Shown: in pieces, positions 53,534 through 63,929 of the stretch | Position numbering within the stretch: the first letter of the stretch is position 1 | How the letters are laid out: every line of letters begins with the position of its first letter | From: Mesodorylaimus sp. YZB2_4 | Taxonomy: Eukaryota > Nematoda > Enoplea > Dorylaimida > Dorylaimidae | Direction of reading: 5' to 3' | DNA length: 64,000 nt | Assembly: GCA_030248295.1 (NCBI GenBank) | Contig: JASANH010000938.1 | Coordinates: 62,001-126,000 of the forward strand | Translations under genes and position numbers: made by a program | The notes under the pieces: model-generated | The model's input: only the letters and a program-made list of their open reading frames with translations | Told to the model about the DNA's origin: nothing | Databases searched by the model: none

Positions 53534-55431
53534 TCTACAAATCATCATCCGATCGTAAACAGAACTCTTCCCACGGATCACTCCCAGCTCCTTCCCCTCA
53601 CCACACGAGCAAGCCTCGATTGGCAACTGCATTCAACAATGAAATTTCCAGCAGGCATGCTTTATGCGTCAGCGCCCTTCTATTTCTGTCGAACCCATCG
53701 ACTTTGAATGGGCATATCCATTACAAAGTGCCACACCATACGGCTGCGGAGGCGACAAGGAGTGAATGAAAAGGAAAAATTGAATTAGCAGTAGTAGCCA
53801 TAAATGGCATTACCATATTTATTAGTTCTAAGCCCTTCTCAAATCAATGCACTGTCTCGATTGATTTTGTGAGTAATGCACACTCGAATAGCAGCCTCTA
53901 ATTCCGTCGTGAAAAAGTAAAATTTTCTGTACAATATATACCTGATGGCGGGAATGGCACTAGATTCACTTTTGTTGATAAAAGAACGTAAGTTTTTGGC
54001 TTTAGGCAGTCAGCATGTCTCAATTCGTGACTGCGCCTCAGCTGACCTGAGGTCTCTTTAGGTCGCTATATGGTGAATGTCGATCGAAGCATACTAGCCT
54101 CCCTCCAACAGACGACCCTGACTGACTGACTATTTTTGTACTGTAGCCGCACAGAAAACAGATAGAATGTATGAAAGAAAATCGAAATTAAAAAGGGAAG
54201 GAAGAATCAGAATCTAGACGCTTAATTCACGTAAAGGACATGACAACACCACAAGACAAGGCATTCTATAAGATTGTGCCACATACTTTTAAATAACTGG
54301 GCAAAAGTCAGAGTGCGTGTGCTCTTCTCAGGAAAACGGTTAGCTCAACCAAACGGTAAGCTTTATTCATATTTGCTCCTCATAAGGGTATCTGAAACAG
54401 TGGCTCTGAATTGAATACCTGATTCGCACGCATTATTAGAATCATATTCTCCGCGGCTGCGGTGGTGCGTGAGTGCAAGTAATACTCGTTACGACTACCA
54501 ATGTATGAGCTATCCTTGGTTGATGGAGGTCAGTTTGTAAAACCATAAATCATAAACCTACTGTACCCATATTCATACTCATACTTTAATCATCGCTCAA
54601 GCAAATACATGCACTCAAGGAGCGAGAGACACAGGAAAAACATACACAGATTAAAAGCGCAATGTAGAAATGTCAGAATGAAATCAATCGGAGTTTCAAC
54701 TGTTCGTTGAACTTGCACTCTAGGCTGTAAAGGACACAGCTGGAGTGCTCCAAACGAGAGACAGCTCCGATTGTTGAGCACCCGATCTACACAGCTGTCG
54801 TAGACGGATATCTGTCTCTATATACTCTCACGTAGGGACTGTTCTTAGAAATACACAGATGGAATCTGCCGCAAGATTTGCGCGCCGTTTGGCTCTCACA
54901 CCCCGACGTATAAGGTCGACTGCCCGCATGTGGCAGTTTGTGGCACATCCGTGGCAGTTTACTCCTTGCTAAGATATGCCCAGCCCATAGCCTGGTGGGT
55001 TAGGCGTCTGCCTGTAACGTCATGCTTGCTGCTGCCCGCGAGTGTTCGACTCGCGGCCATGTAAACTTTTTTCTTACTTTTAATGTGACCCTCGCCCTCC
55101 AGTGCGCAAACCTGTGCTTGGTGATGTGATAACATGACTGATATACGTATTTACTTATTTATTCCCTGATGACCCATTTGATTGCTCTATCATTTTGGAA
55201 AGAAACAAGATAAAAAAAAGGAGCCAAGAAGTGGCATAGAAGCGGGATTCATACATGCAGGCCTACAGTGTGGGCAGCCGCAATCCTCACCAGGTTCTCC
55301 CCCGTCGCGCGCTTATCCACTATGGCCAAGGGCATGGCTACATACCCATAGCTGAGGGGAGCTCGGGGCCTGAGAAAAGCGATGGCGACTGACGGTGGAC
55401 AGATAGATTTGCCCATAGAGTGGTCATAATT
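53534..55431. other. Intergenic; start of tandem duplication, SINE copy
   Basis: From about 54100 the sequence parallels 57400 onward: CTAGACGC...AACATGACAAC and GTCAGAGTGCGTGTG/GTCAAAGTCTGTTTG...CTTCTCAGGAA. It therefore belongs to the duplicated unit that carries the receptor-like genes. A SINE family A copy lies at 54970-55140. No gene is supported. Confidence 0.55.
54970..55140 (+). mobile_element. SINE family A, copy 2
   Basis: The head reads AGCCTGGTGGGTTAGGCGTC (A box) and GAGTGTTCGACTCGCGGCC (B box). The body follows with TTTAATGTGACCCTCGCCC and CAGTGCGCAAACCTGTGC, TTGGTGATGTG. It is closest to copy 3 at 58510, possibly because the host segment was duplicated. Confidence 0.75.
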
Positions 55432-56757
55432 TTAAAAGGCAAAAGGCATAAATTTTAAGAGGCAAAAGTAAACCTTCAACAGGAGCAGGAATGCCCTGCC
55501 AATCCGATAAATACTATTTCGCACTTCAATAACAAAGCAAGCCGATGCACAAGTCATACCATATCCGTAAAAGATGAAGAGAACTCGAAGTCTGGACAGT
55601 CCAATCGCCTCCCGTTTAGCCAACTCGGATATGTGATCTCCAGTGTGGGGCTCGCCACCGTAATTTTGAACTCCTCTAGACAGCAAACGCCACTTGTAAT
55701 CACCGAGGATCCTTATGCTCCGATCAAACTGCGCTGCATAAGTGAAGTTCTTACGCCACAAATAGGACGACCACTCGACACTGCTGTCGTCGTTGATGAT
55801 CCATAGTCGATCTTGATCGAACGGGAATTCTCTGAGATACAATTGGATGAAAGGCATGCCCTGCATGAGGACTAGATTCGATCGAGAGTCCTCCTCCTGC
55901 TGCGTTATTGCAGATAATAAAGCAGAGCCGCCTCCATTACTCTGATAGATATATCCGCATCTGTTCACGGCTTCCATGTATTTTCCACGACAATCTTTGC
56001 CACCGCAAGCAGTGAACGAAACTGCGGGCTTAAACGTCAGGTGGAGATAACTGCAAGTCGACATTTTTTGAACCAACTCGTTAAAATTTGAAAATGGTCT
56101 CAAAACTGGAAACGAGTGCAGCACGACCGACATTATAAAAGTAGTGTAGAAGCCAGATGCGGTCGATAGCATGATCAAACACCACGGCCAACGGTAGCTC
56201 ATGCGATAAATCCTTAGCATACCTGACCCGCTAGTGGATATGTATTTCATAATTCTGAACATGTGTACGTCAAAGTGACCACGATCGCGATGAGTCCAAA
56301 AGTAAATCGAAAAGAACAAGGAAAGGAATAAGAGGCACATCATGCCGTAGGCCAGCCATACACTCGAACTAAAGGCGGAGAAAGGAGAGAAGGAGATGGG
56401 AGGCGGTTTGGGTGCCCGAATGACATACTGCTGATGGTACTGCCAGATCGGCCAACTGGTAGAAAATACGTCTTGTTCCAGTGATCCTAATTTGTTGGCA
56501 TTACACAGATTTGCTGTGACATCAATCGTAGAATCCTTCAACATCTTCAACAACCCAGTCCATGCGCCATTCACAGGCGCTTCTCCGCATCCTGCCACAT
56601 TTGTCTCCACCAGTTTCACAGTCACGTTGGCCATCCGTGCTAAGATTTCGAATATATATAATTCCACTCCGGCATCGCAACGAGTTCGGGAACTTGAAAA
56701 GCACTCAGGATGTAGATTAGACCAAGGAGACACACCGACACGTATCGTGCCGCTCAT
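55432..56757 (-). CDS. Ionotropic-glutamate-receptor-like protein, copy 1
   Basis: A 441-residue frame. Ligand-binding S1 starts GTIRVGVSPWSN and runs to about 130. TM1 is about 131-155 (VWLAYGMMCLLFLSLFFSIY), a membrane segment WCLIMLSTASGFYTTFIMSV lies near 200-222, S2 follows, and the last TM is about 393-415. It resembles C. elegans T25E4.2-type proteins (SBP_bac_3/Lig_chan-like). The Arg that binds the amino-acid carboxylate in glutamate receptors is not visible in TANLCNANKLGS, and the SYTANLAAF gate is replaced. It ends KVYFCLLKFMPFAF, longer than copy 2. No signal peptide is in the frame and an AG precedes the ATG, so an upstream exon is likely. A chemosensory role is inferred. Confidence 0.8.
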   Translation of the reverse strand: MSGTIRVGVSPWSNLHPECFSSSRTRCDAGVELYIFEILARMANVTVKLVETNVAGCGEAPVNGAWTGLLKMLKDSTIDVTANLCNANKLGSLEQDVFSTSWPIWQYHQQYVIRAPKPPPISFSPFSAFSSSVWLAYGMMCLLFLSLFFSIYFWTHRDRGHFDVHMFRIMKYISTSGSGMLRIYRMSYRWPWCLIMLSTASGFYTTFIMSVVLHSFPVLRPFSNFNELVQKMSTCSYLHLTFKPAVSFTACGGKDCRGKYMEAVNRCGYIYQSNGGGSALLSAITQQEEDSRSNLVLMQGMPFIQLYLREFPFDQDRLWIINDDSSVEWSSYLWRKNFTYAAQFDRSIRILGDYKWRLLSRGVQNYGGEPHTGDHISELAKREAIGLSRLRVLFIFYGYGMTCASACFVIEVRNSIYRIGRAFLLLLKVYFCLLKFMPFAF

Positions 56758-59158
56758 ATTCAGCGCTACTAACAGGTTTGGCCTACATTTTATGACAAGA
56801 CGTACATGAACTGACCAATTACGCTCACCGTACGTTCTGAGAAAATGAGAATGTTTTCACCTCATTAGGCTTATCGTTAGATTGTCGGTGCTCGTTCTTT
56901 TCAAGCGATAAGTGCGCCGCATGCAAGACCAAGTGGCAGACTACATCTCGTACATTTCCTGCAACGTAGTCCAGGAGAGGCTCATGAAGTCATCGCTTCT
57001 AATTGACAAATGCCATTGACGCATTCAAGCAATGCACGTGCCTAGCCTACACCATTGTCTAGTGCCAACTTTTCTCGTTATCGACCTGCTCTGCAGTAGT
57101 TTCTTATACACATAGGCACTTTTACGATCACACATCATCAGCCATTTACTGAACGGCTCGGCATATTACTTCACAACTGTGCCTACTGACCCGTCGACCA
57201 ACTGGTCTACCAATAGACGCACCATTTGGTACACACTTGATTTTGCAAGTAATGCGCCCTCGAGTACTAGCTATCTGTTTTCTTTGGGAATGTACACGCG
57301 GCCTATGCGGTAACGTGGAGGGCGTGTATATTCTCAAAGAAACAGGTTATAGTATCCCCGCTGCCTTCTTTATCAACTCGGAAGAGCTGCAGTGAACTAC
57401 GCAGTTGAATTACACAAAATGCAAAGAAAGAACGATCGAATGAAAGAAAACCAAAACGAGAGAAATAAGATAAATATAGCAACAGGCATCGCTCCTATTG
57501 TCGTCGACGCAAATCCGGAACTAGACGCTCGACTGTAGTTAAAGGGAACATGACAACTTCATGGCAAGGAATTACCACAAGCTTATGCAAACACTGCAAT
57601 GCTTGGGTTAAAGTCAAAGTCTGTTTGCCCTTCTCAGGAAGAAGAAAACGATAACTTTTTTTCGTATTTGCTTCTCTAACAGTAAGCTATGAGCTAAGGG
57701 TTCTAAAACAGGAGCTGCGCATTTCGGGTCTGACTCGGACGGATCATTCTCTATGGATTTGGATCAGTATTTCTGCAGAGCAATGGTGCGTCCGTCAATA
57801 AGAACTACTTGTAATGAGGACAGTGGCTGATCGTGAGATCTAGTGGATTGCACCCGCGATCGAGGTCAGCTTTGCCATGAATCATAAACTTATAACCTCG
57901 TACTCCTTAAGGACGCGGCCGGGATGCTTAAAATGAGAGTCAGTACTGCTGTTGTACACCCCAGCTGTCAGCAAGTATGCCTGATTCAGTATGCTCTAAC
58001 GGAAGGCTGTTTTTGCCAATACACTGCGGCGTGGTCGGCTGGTTCCTACTCGCAAAAATCCTTGGTCTGTCCAAAAAACTAAGTAGTAGGGCAAGCCAGA
58101 GGAAGAAGCCCACGGAGTGCACGACACCGCGTGTATAGTTTATTTCTCCAACCACACAGGAGGAACATCTAGACTCGCAATTTCCAGGAACCACCAGTCG
58201 TGTCGGCGCGAAGGAGGTTCGGAGAGACTCAAATTGCCAAGGATGCAATTCAGACAAGCAACTCTGTACTCCGCCCGATGCCTGAAAACCAAACTGGTCG
58301 CTCAACATAGAGGGAGCTCTCGGCCTTCTGTCTGGCCCTCACCTAGGAGAGGCAGTTCTCTGAACCAGCCTGATAGATGCAGATAGGATGTTCGCGCATA
58401 TTATCCGTGCACCCTCGTATATAGTTTAATTACTCGCTAGAGATCGGCAAAACGGACCTGATTCAATGTGGCTTCAGTCCATAGCCTGTAGGGATCATGC
58501 CTGACATATTGTTCCTTGTTAGGATATGCCCACCCCGGCCTGTTGGGTTAGCTCTATGCCTCTCACGCCAACTGGGCTGTTATTGGCGATATTTCGACTC
58601 GCGGCCAGGTAAATCCTTAATGTATGACGTGACCCTTCGCTATCCAGTGCGCAAATGTGCACTTGATGATGTGGCAAAACTCGAGAGACTCGACTCTGCT
58701 GTATTTACTGCATTCCACAGTGGCTCATTCGATTTCTCTCTTATCTCGGAGAGAAAAAACAAACAAATGATCAACAAGGGATGTACATATATTCTGGATG
58801 CGCACAGGCATATCTGAGGAAATCTGCATGTGTGACTCAGGATCAGTTGACGAGAACCAAATCATGAGTAATTTAATCGCTCCTTATAACGCCAAATGCA
58901 TGCCCCAGTAATTTTTATTAAAATCGATAAACCAATCAATCGGTTCCAAGCCTAAATTGCATCACAGCTTATTGAGAACACCGAAGCCTAACCTAAATCA
59001 CTTTTAGACTACATTGAATTCAACAAATATCTCCACAAAATATAGCACCATCCACCAAAGAATGTGGGTGAATTACAATTTCTACAGTGCACATGGTTGA
59101 GATCTATATACAGAATATACCCAGCATTTATGTAAGTGTGCCCATGTCACTTCTGAAA
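56758..59158. other. Intergenic inside the tandem duplication
   Basis: The left part is the upstream flank of copy 1 and matches the flank of copy 2 (GGTTTGGCCTACATTTTATG). From about 57400 the second unit begins. A SINE family A copy lies at 58510-58700. The open frame at 57940-58308 (minus) is unsupported. Confidence 0.55.
58510..58700 (+). mobile_element. SINE family A, copy 3
   Basis: The head has GGCCTGTTGGGTTAGCTC (A box) and GATATTTCGACTCGCGGCC (B box). The body has GTGACCCTTCGCTATCCAG, TGCGCAAATGTGCACTTG and ATGATGTGGC. It sits in the same relative place in unit 2 as copy 2 does in unit 1. Confidence 0.75.
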
Positions 59159-60469
59159 TCAGAGGCAAAAGTAAACCTTCAACAGGAGCAGGAATGCCCT
59201 GCCAGTCCGATAAATACTATTTCGCACTTCAATAACAAAGCAAGCCAATGCGCAAGTCATACCACATCCGTAAAAGATGAACAGAGCTCGAAGTCTGGAC
59301 AGCCCAATCGCCTCCCGTCTAGCCAACTCGGATATGTGATCTCCAGTGTGGGGCTCGCCACCGTAATTTTGAACTCCTCTAGACAGCAAACGCCACTTGT
59401 AATCACCGAGCATCCTTATGCTCCGATCAAACTGCGCTGCATAAGTGAAGTTCTTACGCCACAAATAGGACGACCACTCTGTACTGCTGTCGTCGTTGAT
59501 GATCCACAGTCGATCTTGATCGTACGGGAATTCTCTGAGATACAATTGGATGAAAGGCATGCCCTGCATGAGGACTAGATTCGATCGAGAGTCCTCCTTC
59601 TGCTGCGTTATTGCAGATAATAAGCCCGCACCGCCTCCACTACTCTGATAGACATACCCGCATCTGTTCACGGCTTCCATGAACTTTTTGCCGCAATTCT
59701 TGTTCCCGCAGTCTTCAGAGGAAACAGTGGGTTTATATGTCAGATGGAGGTAACTGCACGTTGACATTTGTTGGACCAATTCGTCGATGCTGGAAAATGG
59801 TCTGAAAACTGGAAAGGAGTGCAGGACGACCGACATTATAAAAGTAGTATAGAAGCCAGCTGCAGTCGATCGCGCGATCAAACACCACGGCCAACGATAG
59901 CTCATGCGATAACACCTCAGCACGCCTAACACGCTAGTTGATATGTATTTCATAGCTCTGTTCATGTATGCACTAATTGTAAGACGGCCTGTTGAACCCC
60001 GCTGAGTCCAAAAGTAAATCGAAAAGAACAAGGAAAGGAATAAGAGGCACATCATGCCGTAGGCCAGCCATACACTCGGACTAAAGGCGGAGAAAGGAGA
60101 GAAGGAGATGGGAGGCGGTTTGGGTGCCCGAATGACATACTGCTGTTGGTACTGCCAGATCGGCCAACTTGTAGAAAATACGTCTTGTTCCAGTGATCCT
60201 AATTTGTTGGCATTGCACAGATTTGCTGTAACATCAATCGTAGAATCTTGCAGCATTTTCACTAACCCAGTCCATGTACCATTCGAACGCGCTTCTCCGC
60301 AACCCTTGACATTAGTCTCTACCAGCTTTATGGTCACATTTGCCATCCGTGCCAGAATTTCGAATATATCGAATTCCACTCCGACATTGCAACCTGTTAT
60401 AGAACTTGGAAAGCATCGTGAACGTAGATTAGACCAAGGAGACACACCGACACGTATTGTGCCGCTCAT
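59159..60469 (-). CDS. Ionotropic-glutamate-receptor-like protein, copy 2
   Basis: About 436 residues from the ATG, nearly the same as copy 1 across its length (by eye well over 80% identical). The order is S1 (GTIRVGVSPWSNLRSRCFPS), TM1 (VWLAYGMMCLLFLSLFFSIY), the membrane segment (LIARSTAAGFYTTFIMSVVL), S2 and the last TM. Substitutions cluster in S1 and in S2 (TVSSEDCGNKNCGKKFMEAV), where a ligand would sit. It stops at KVYFCL, seven or more residues before copy 1, because sequence identity ends exactly there. An acceptor (GTTTAG at 60482-60481) just upstream of the ATG implies a missing 5' exon that probably encodes the signal peptide. Confidence 0.8.
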   Translation of the reverse strand: MSGTIRVGVSPWSNLRSRCFPSSITGCNVGVEFDIFEILARMANVTIKLVETNVKGCGEARSNGTWTGLVKMLQDSTIDVTANLCNANKLGSLEQDVFSTSWPIWQYQQQYVIRAPKPPPISFSPFSAFSPSVWLAYGMMCLLFLSLFFSIYFWTQRGSTGRLTISAYMNRAMKYISTSVLGVLRCYRMSYRWPWCLIARSTAAGFYTTFIMSVVLHSFPVFRPFSSIDELVQQMSTCSYLHLTYKPTVSSEDCGNKNCGKKFMEAVNRCGYVYQSSGGGAGLLSAITQQKEDSRSNLVLMQGMPFIQLYLREFPYDQDRLWIINDDSSTEWSSYLWRKNFTYAAQFDRSIRMLGDYKWRLLSRGVQNYGGEPHTGDHISELARREAIGLSRLRALFIFYGCGMTCALACFVIEVRNSIYRTGRAFLLLLKVYFCL

Positions 60470-60481
60470 GTTCAGTGCCAC

Positions 60482-61123
60482 TAAACAGGTTTGGCCTACA
60501 TTTTATGACAAAGCAGACAAGAAGGGACTAATTATTCTCCTTTTTTTGTCGCGTCTTGAGAAAATGAGAATACTTTAGCTTCATTAGTCGTAAGATCGGG
60601 TTGTATGTTGTTTCCTGATCAGTACTAGGCGCACCGAGGCAGGGTGCCGTGAGATAGTAAATGTCTTCTTCTAAAGTGAATTGAAACAAAAATGGACGAA
60701 CGCATGTCTTGACTCTGGATATACAGTATGTAAATTCACTAGCCTGTCTCTCCTTGTCCGTCACATCAATTGCTACGTCTATTATATTTTCTGCAAAGTA
60801 GTCTAGGCAAGGTTTCCGAGAAGTTTTTTAATTTATCGTTTCTTGTTTGCAGATGCTAAGAAAGCAGGGTTCACCATTGATCAGTGGCAACTCTGTTCTT
60901 ACAGTGCCTGTGGTTTCTTAGAGCGGATGTTTTTGGAGCAGCTAAACAGCAGTTGGTCAATAGCGGGTTCAGAGGCATGGCCACTTGTGTCTATTTGACT
61001 TTATTGCATAACACATGGAGCATATGGCACAAAGTAAAGGGTATGCACACGTGGAATGATCAGAGAAGTATGTAGGTAGGTACACGATACCCCGTACTCG
61101 GTCTTCGCTCACTGCGCAACGCT
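60482..61123. other. Intergenic, upstream of receptor copy 2
   Basis: It retains weak similarity to the upstream flank of copy 1 (GAGAAAATGAGAATACTTT). It should include the missing 5' exon of copy 2 and the 3' UTR of the next gene, but neither was located with confidence. Confidence 0.4.
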
Positions 61124-62370
61124 TCAATGTTTGGGTATGACCAGCAGGGGCTTGCATTCTTTAGGTTCGTACTCGACAGCATTCATCTCTTTGAATGTCT
61201 TCAGCAGACTGGTCAACATGGTGGCCACGAACTTGTCTTCTAGTCTCACTGTCTTCGGTCCACAAGCGGCTGCGATGATGGGCTCGCTGCACTTGTCCAT
61301 GCACGAAAGGTATCTGCGTCAAGACAGGCTATATTTCGAGTACCTTCTCGAAGGAGAGGCGACTTACGAGCACGTCTCGCGAATGATTTGGGTGTTCTTA
61401 GTTTGATTGTTGTCGTAGATGACAAAGTTCGGAAGAATGTTCAAATGGACCTTGGCCTCTTGCTCATCTTCGTCGTCTCCACCCGTACCACACTGAGCCT
61501 CACATTTTTGCTCAGCCGCTTCCTTGGTCCGGTCCAGGCAGTCGAAGCTTTCAATCAGGTCTGAAGCAATGACGTTAGGCTACACAGTCCAGGGATGGAA
61601 AGCCGTTTTCAATAGGGTGTCTAGGACTTCGACCAAGCGCAACAAATCCCCGACTGTCCACTCTGCACTCATCCCAGACTATACCAAACTCACCCGTGTA
61701 GTTACTGGCACCCAGCTGGCACAGTAGGTTCATAACTGGGAAGAACTCGCTGACCAGAGTTTTCAGTTTTGATGGAGGGCAGGCCGGGAAACAAGTTCCG
61801 AATGGCGCGTACGTCCTGCAGTGAAAAGCTTTTAATCCAGAGAGTCAAGGCTCCGCAGGCAGTTTGACTTACTGACAAAATCTCATCATCTTATCGGCAT
61901 CGGTGTCATTGTCGTGGAAGAACAGTTTGTTGACTCGATCATGCATGGCCTGTGCACACTTGCCTATGCACTCATTAGGGTCATTTAAGGGAACGATGAC
62001 TGCTTTCCTAAAACAGTCCATCTATGCTGGCAAAAAGGAATTGAGTTACCAGCTGAAGCTTGCCGATTCCTGCGGCTCTTCTGCCAAGGTCACACTCATA
62101 TTTGAACCTTCCCCGACAAAGTCAGTACAAAACAGCTTACACTGTCCTTACCTCTTCACTCGGTGACTAGCGGCGGCTTGTCCCACCGCCATTTTCAAAC
62201 TTCTCACACTCCGGTGCACCATATCCGGCAAAGCTAATCCATCCATGTACATGTATCCTTGCGAAAGAGACACAACTAAAAAGAGCAAGGTCAGACCTCT
62301 CCTTCCTTCCGTCTGTCATATTCGATCTACCTGACATCACTAAAGCCAAGGTGAGGTCGAAGCGAACCAT
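61124..62370 (-). CDS. Secreted Cys-rich protein, CPG4/DUF19-like
   Basis: Six exons (62370-62331, 62275-62152, 62007-61873, 61815-61694, 61560-61368, 61313-61124) join in phase to 267 residues. The signal peptide is MVRFDLTLALVMSVVSLSQG. A furin-type site, SHRVKRK, ends a 35-residue propeptide. The mature part has paired cysteines: NECIGKCAQAMHDRVNKLFF, MRFCQTYAPFGTCFPACPPS, NLLCQLGASNYT, FDCLD, QKCEAQCGTGGDDEDEQE, TCSYLSCMDKCSEPIIAAAC and ECKPLL. This CxxxC/FxxCxxxC spacing resembles nematode CPG4 or DUF19-type secreted proteins; assignment is tentative. The acidic loop could bind calcium or carry glycans. NQT and NYT are glycosylation sites. All boundaries are GT-AG. Confidence 0.8.
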
Positions 62371-62954
62371 TTTCTTTCAATGTCGATTTTGACTGTCTTC
62401 AAGAGAGGCTGTGGAATTGGAATGAGCTTAGCCACTGTGCCTGCCGATTTATAGTGCAGACGGTTGGCACCGAATGAGCACTGTCAATACTCCAAGTGAC
62501 TCAGACAAGGTCAGCATTCTTTTTTCGTCATTTCATATTTATTTTAGCTGCTGTCAATCCAAGCCCAGAATTGCAAACCATGTCAATGTTTTTAGCCGCG
62601 TCTAGTTTTTAGCCGTTACGATGTATTCCACCAAAAAGCCGCTGCCAAATTGAGGATCTGCAAGCTGCGTACACACAACATGCAAACAGCAGATGACGCG
62701 TCCGTTCCGATTCATGCACACACGTAGGCACGGTCACCGACCCCCAGATGACAATCACCAAACCAGACTCGCCGATTCATCAAATCTTATTTTATTAACA
62801 CAAAATCGAGAAACATCCCCAAATAAAACTACTTGACCGAATATTGTCACCAGAAGATACCGTAACATCTATATTTTTTACAACATATGCATTCCCCAGC
62901 GCCCTGATCATCCTCTTCAAAATGCTACCCGATTCCAACCGAATACTCGATCGT
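62371..62954. other. Intergenic, nothing recognised
   Basis: Upstream region of the Cys-rich gene. No coding frame recognised; promoter expected near 62400. Confidence 0.4.
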
Positions 62955-63120
62955 GTTATCATGCCATTCTTTATCCATAGCCAAACACCTCAAGGCGCAC
63001 TCGAGCGCTAAGGAACACATATTTGACAACCATGTTTTACTGAGGCGGGAGTCGAACCCGCCCCTGCAAGTGCGCGCCAGCCGAGCTTGGGGCTGCAAGT
63101 CACCAAGAAGTCTGAATCCC
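62955..63120 (-). mobile_element. SINE family A, copy 4
   Basis: On the minus strand, the B box GGGTTCGACTCCCGCC is followed by a body with GCTCGAGTGCGCCTTGAGG, TGTTTGGCTATGG, matching copy 1 (CTCGAGTGCGCATAAGCG, TTTGG). Its 5' head, with A-box-like TCTTGGTGACTTGC, overlaps the stop codon of the gene at 63100. Confidence 0.65.
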
Positions 63121-63405
63121 ATTGCTCGTCGCGACGCCCAGCGTGCGCAAATATCGGTCTCCATATTCTTGCTTCTCGGCCTCGCTCATCTTGCGTAAGC
63201 CACTGGCACCTCCCGCAAGGCAACCAATAGCACCCTCTTGATTGGCCTCCTTTAATATCTTCACAAACTGTGTCGAGTGGTGCCAATCAGACCTAGTCAT
63301 TGATATAGTCGATCCCCTACTTTCCAAAGAAAGCACTCACCCAGCGCGGCCAGCGGGTCTAGTCCACTGTACTCTTCAATGTTGCGCGGAAGCTCATAAA
63401 AAGTA
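63100..63405 (-). CDS. 3' part of an unrecognised gene
   Basis: Two exons join in phase if the donor is GTGCTT at 63336: exon 63337 upward (FYELPRNIEEYSGLDPLAAL, GE) and exon 63292-63100 (SDWHHSTQFVKILKEANQEG, AIGCLAGGASGLRKMSEAEK, QEYGDRYLRTLGVATSNG, IQTSW-stop). The intron is 44 bases. The text is coding-like and soluble, but I recognise no family. Upstream exons may lie between 63410 and 63700 and were not resolved. The stop codon lies inside the head of a SINE copy. Confidence 0.5.
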
Positions 63406-63929
63406 ATTAAAACCCCTTAAACCAGCAGCAGCGGTCAAAAATGTACCAAAACCATCCCAAAGACAGGTCATTCAAGTGTCTTGCCCAATCCTAGCCAAAT
63501 CAGTGGCGGCGAAATCCTCGCACGTTCTCGATGTCGACCAGCGCCCACTCTCAATCGCCGTGGTCCCTGCAAACCATGCTGACCCGTGGGCTCTCAGCAA
63601 CTCGTTCACCCACCTGTCGCCCTGCAAACTTTGACTCGAAACCCTTGAGATCAAATCGCATAAATGATCAGTCCTCAAAACACAGTTGTGGAATCGGACT
63701 CAAAACATAACAGACGGTGCACATCGTCTCTTGTGCCGGAAATAATGGTCGTCATGCTGTTCAAGAAGTCCACTATAAACCACCATTCAAGCACACTTAA
63801 TGTTCACAACTTTCACTTGCGTGCGGGATGCTGGGTATGGGGAAAAATGTGTACTCCCCTTTTCCGGGAGGGAGGGTGTTCATTTGCACCCTTGCCCCCC
63901 CCCCTCCCAACCCCCTGGCTACGCGCCTG
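63406..63929. other. Unresolved; low-complexity C-rich end
   Basis: It may contain upstream exons of the gene at 63100. Around 63840-63925 lies a C-rich block with C10 (63895-63904) ending CCCCCTGGCTACGCGCCTG, an ending I associate with dispersed invertebrate repeats (recollection, not checked). Confidence 0.35.

Noticed and set aside
63020..63110. Candidate tRNA gene on the minus strand
   Set aside because: The B box is good, but the body continues as in other SINE A copies and I cannot form a clean acceptor stem or anticodon loop.
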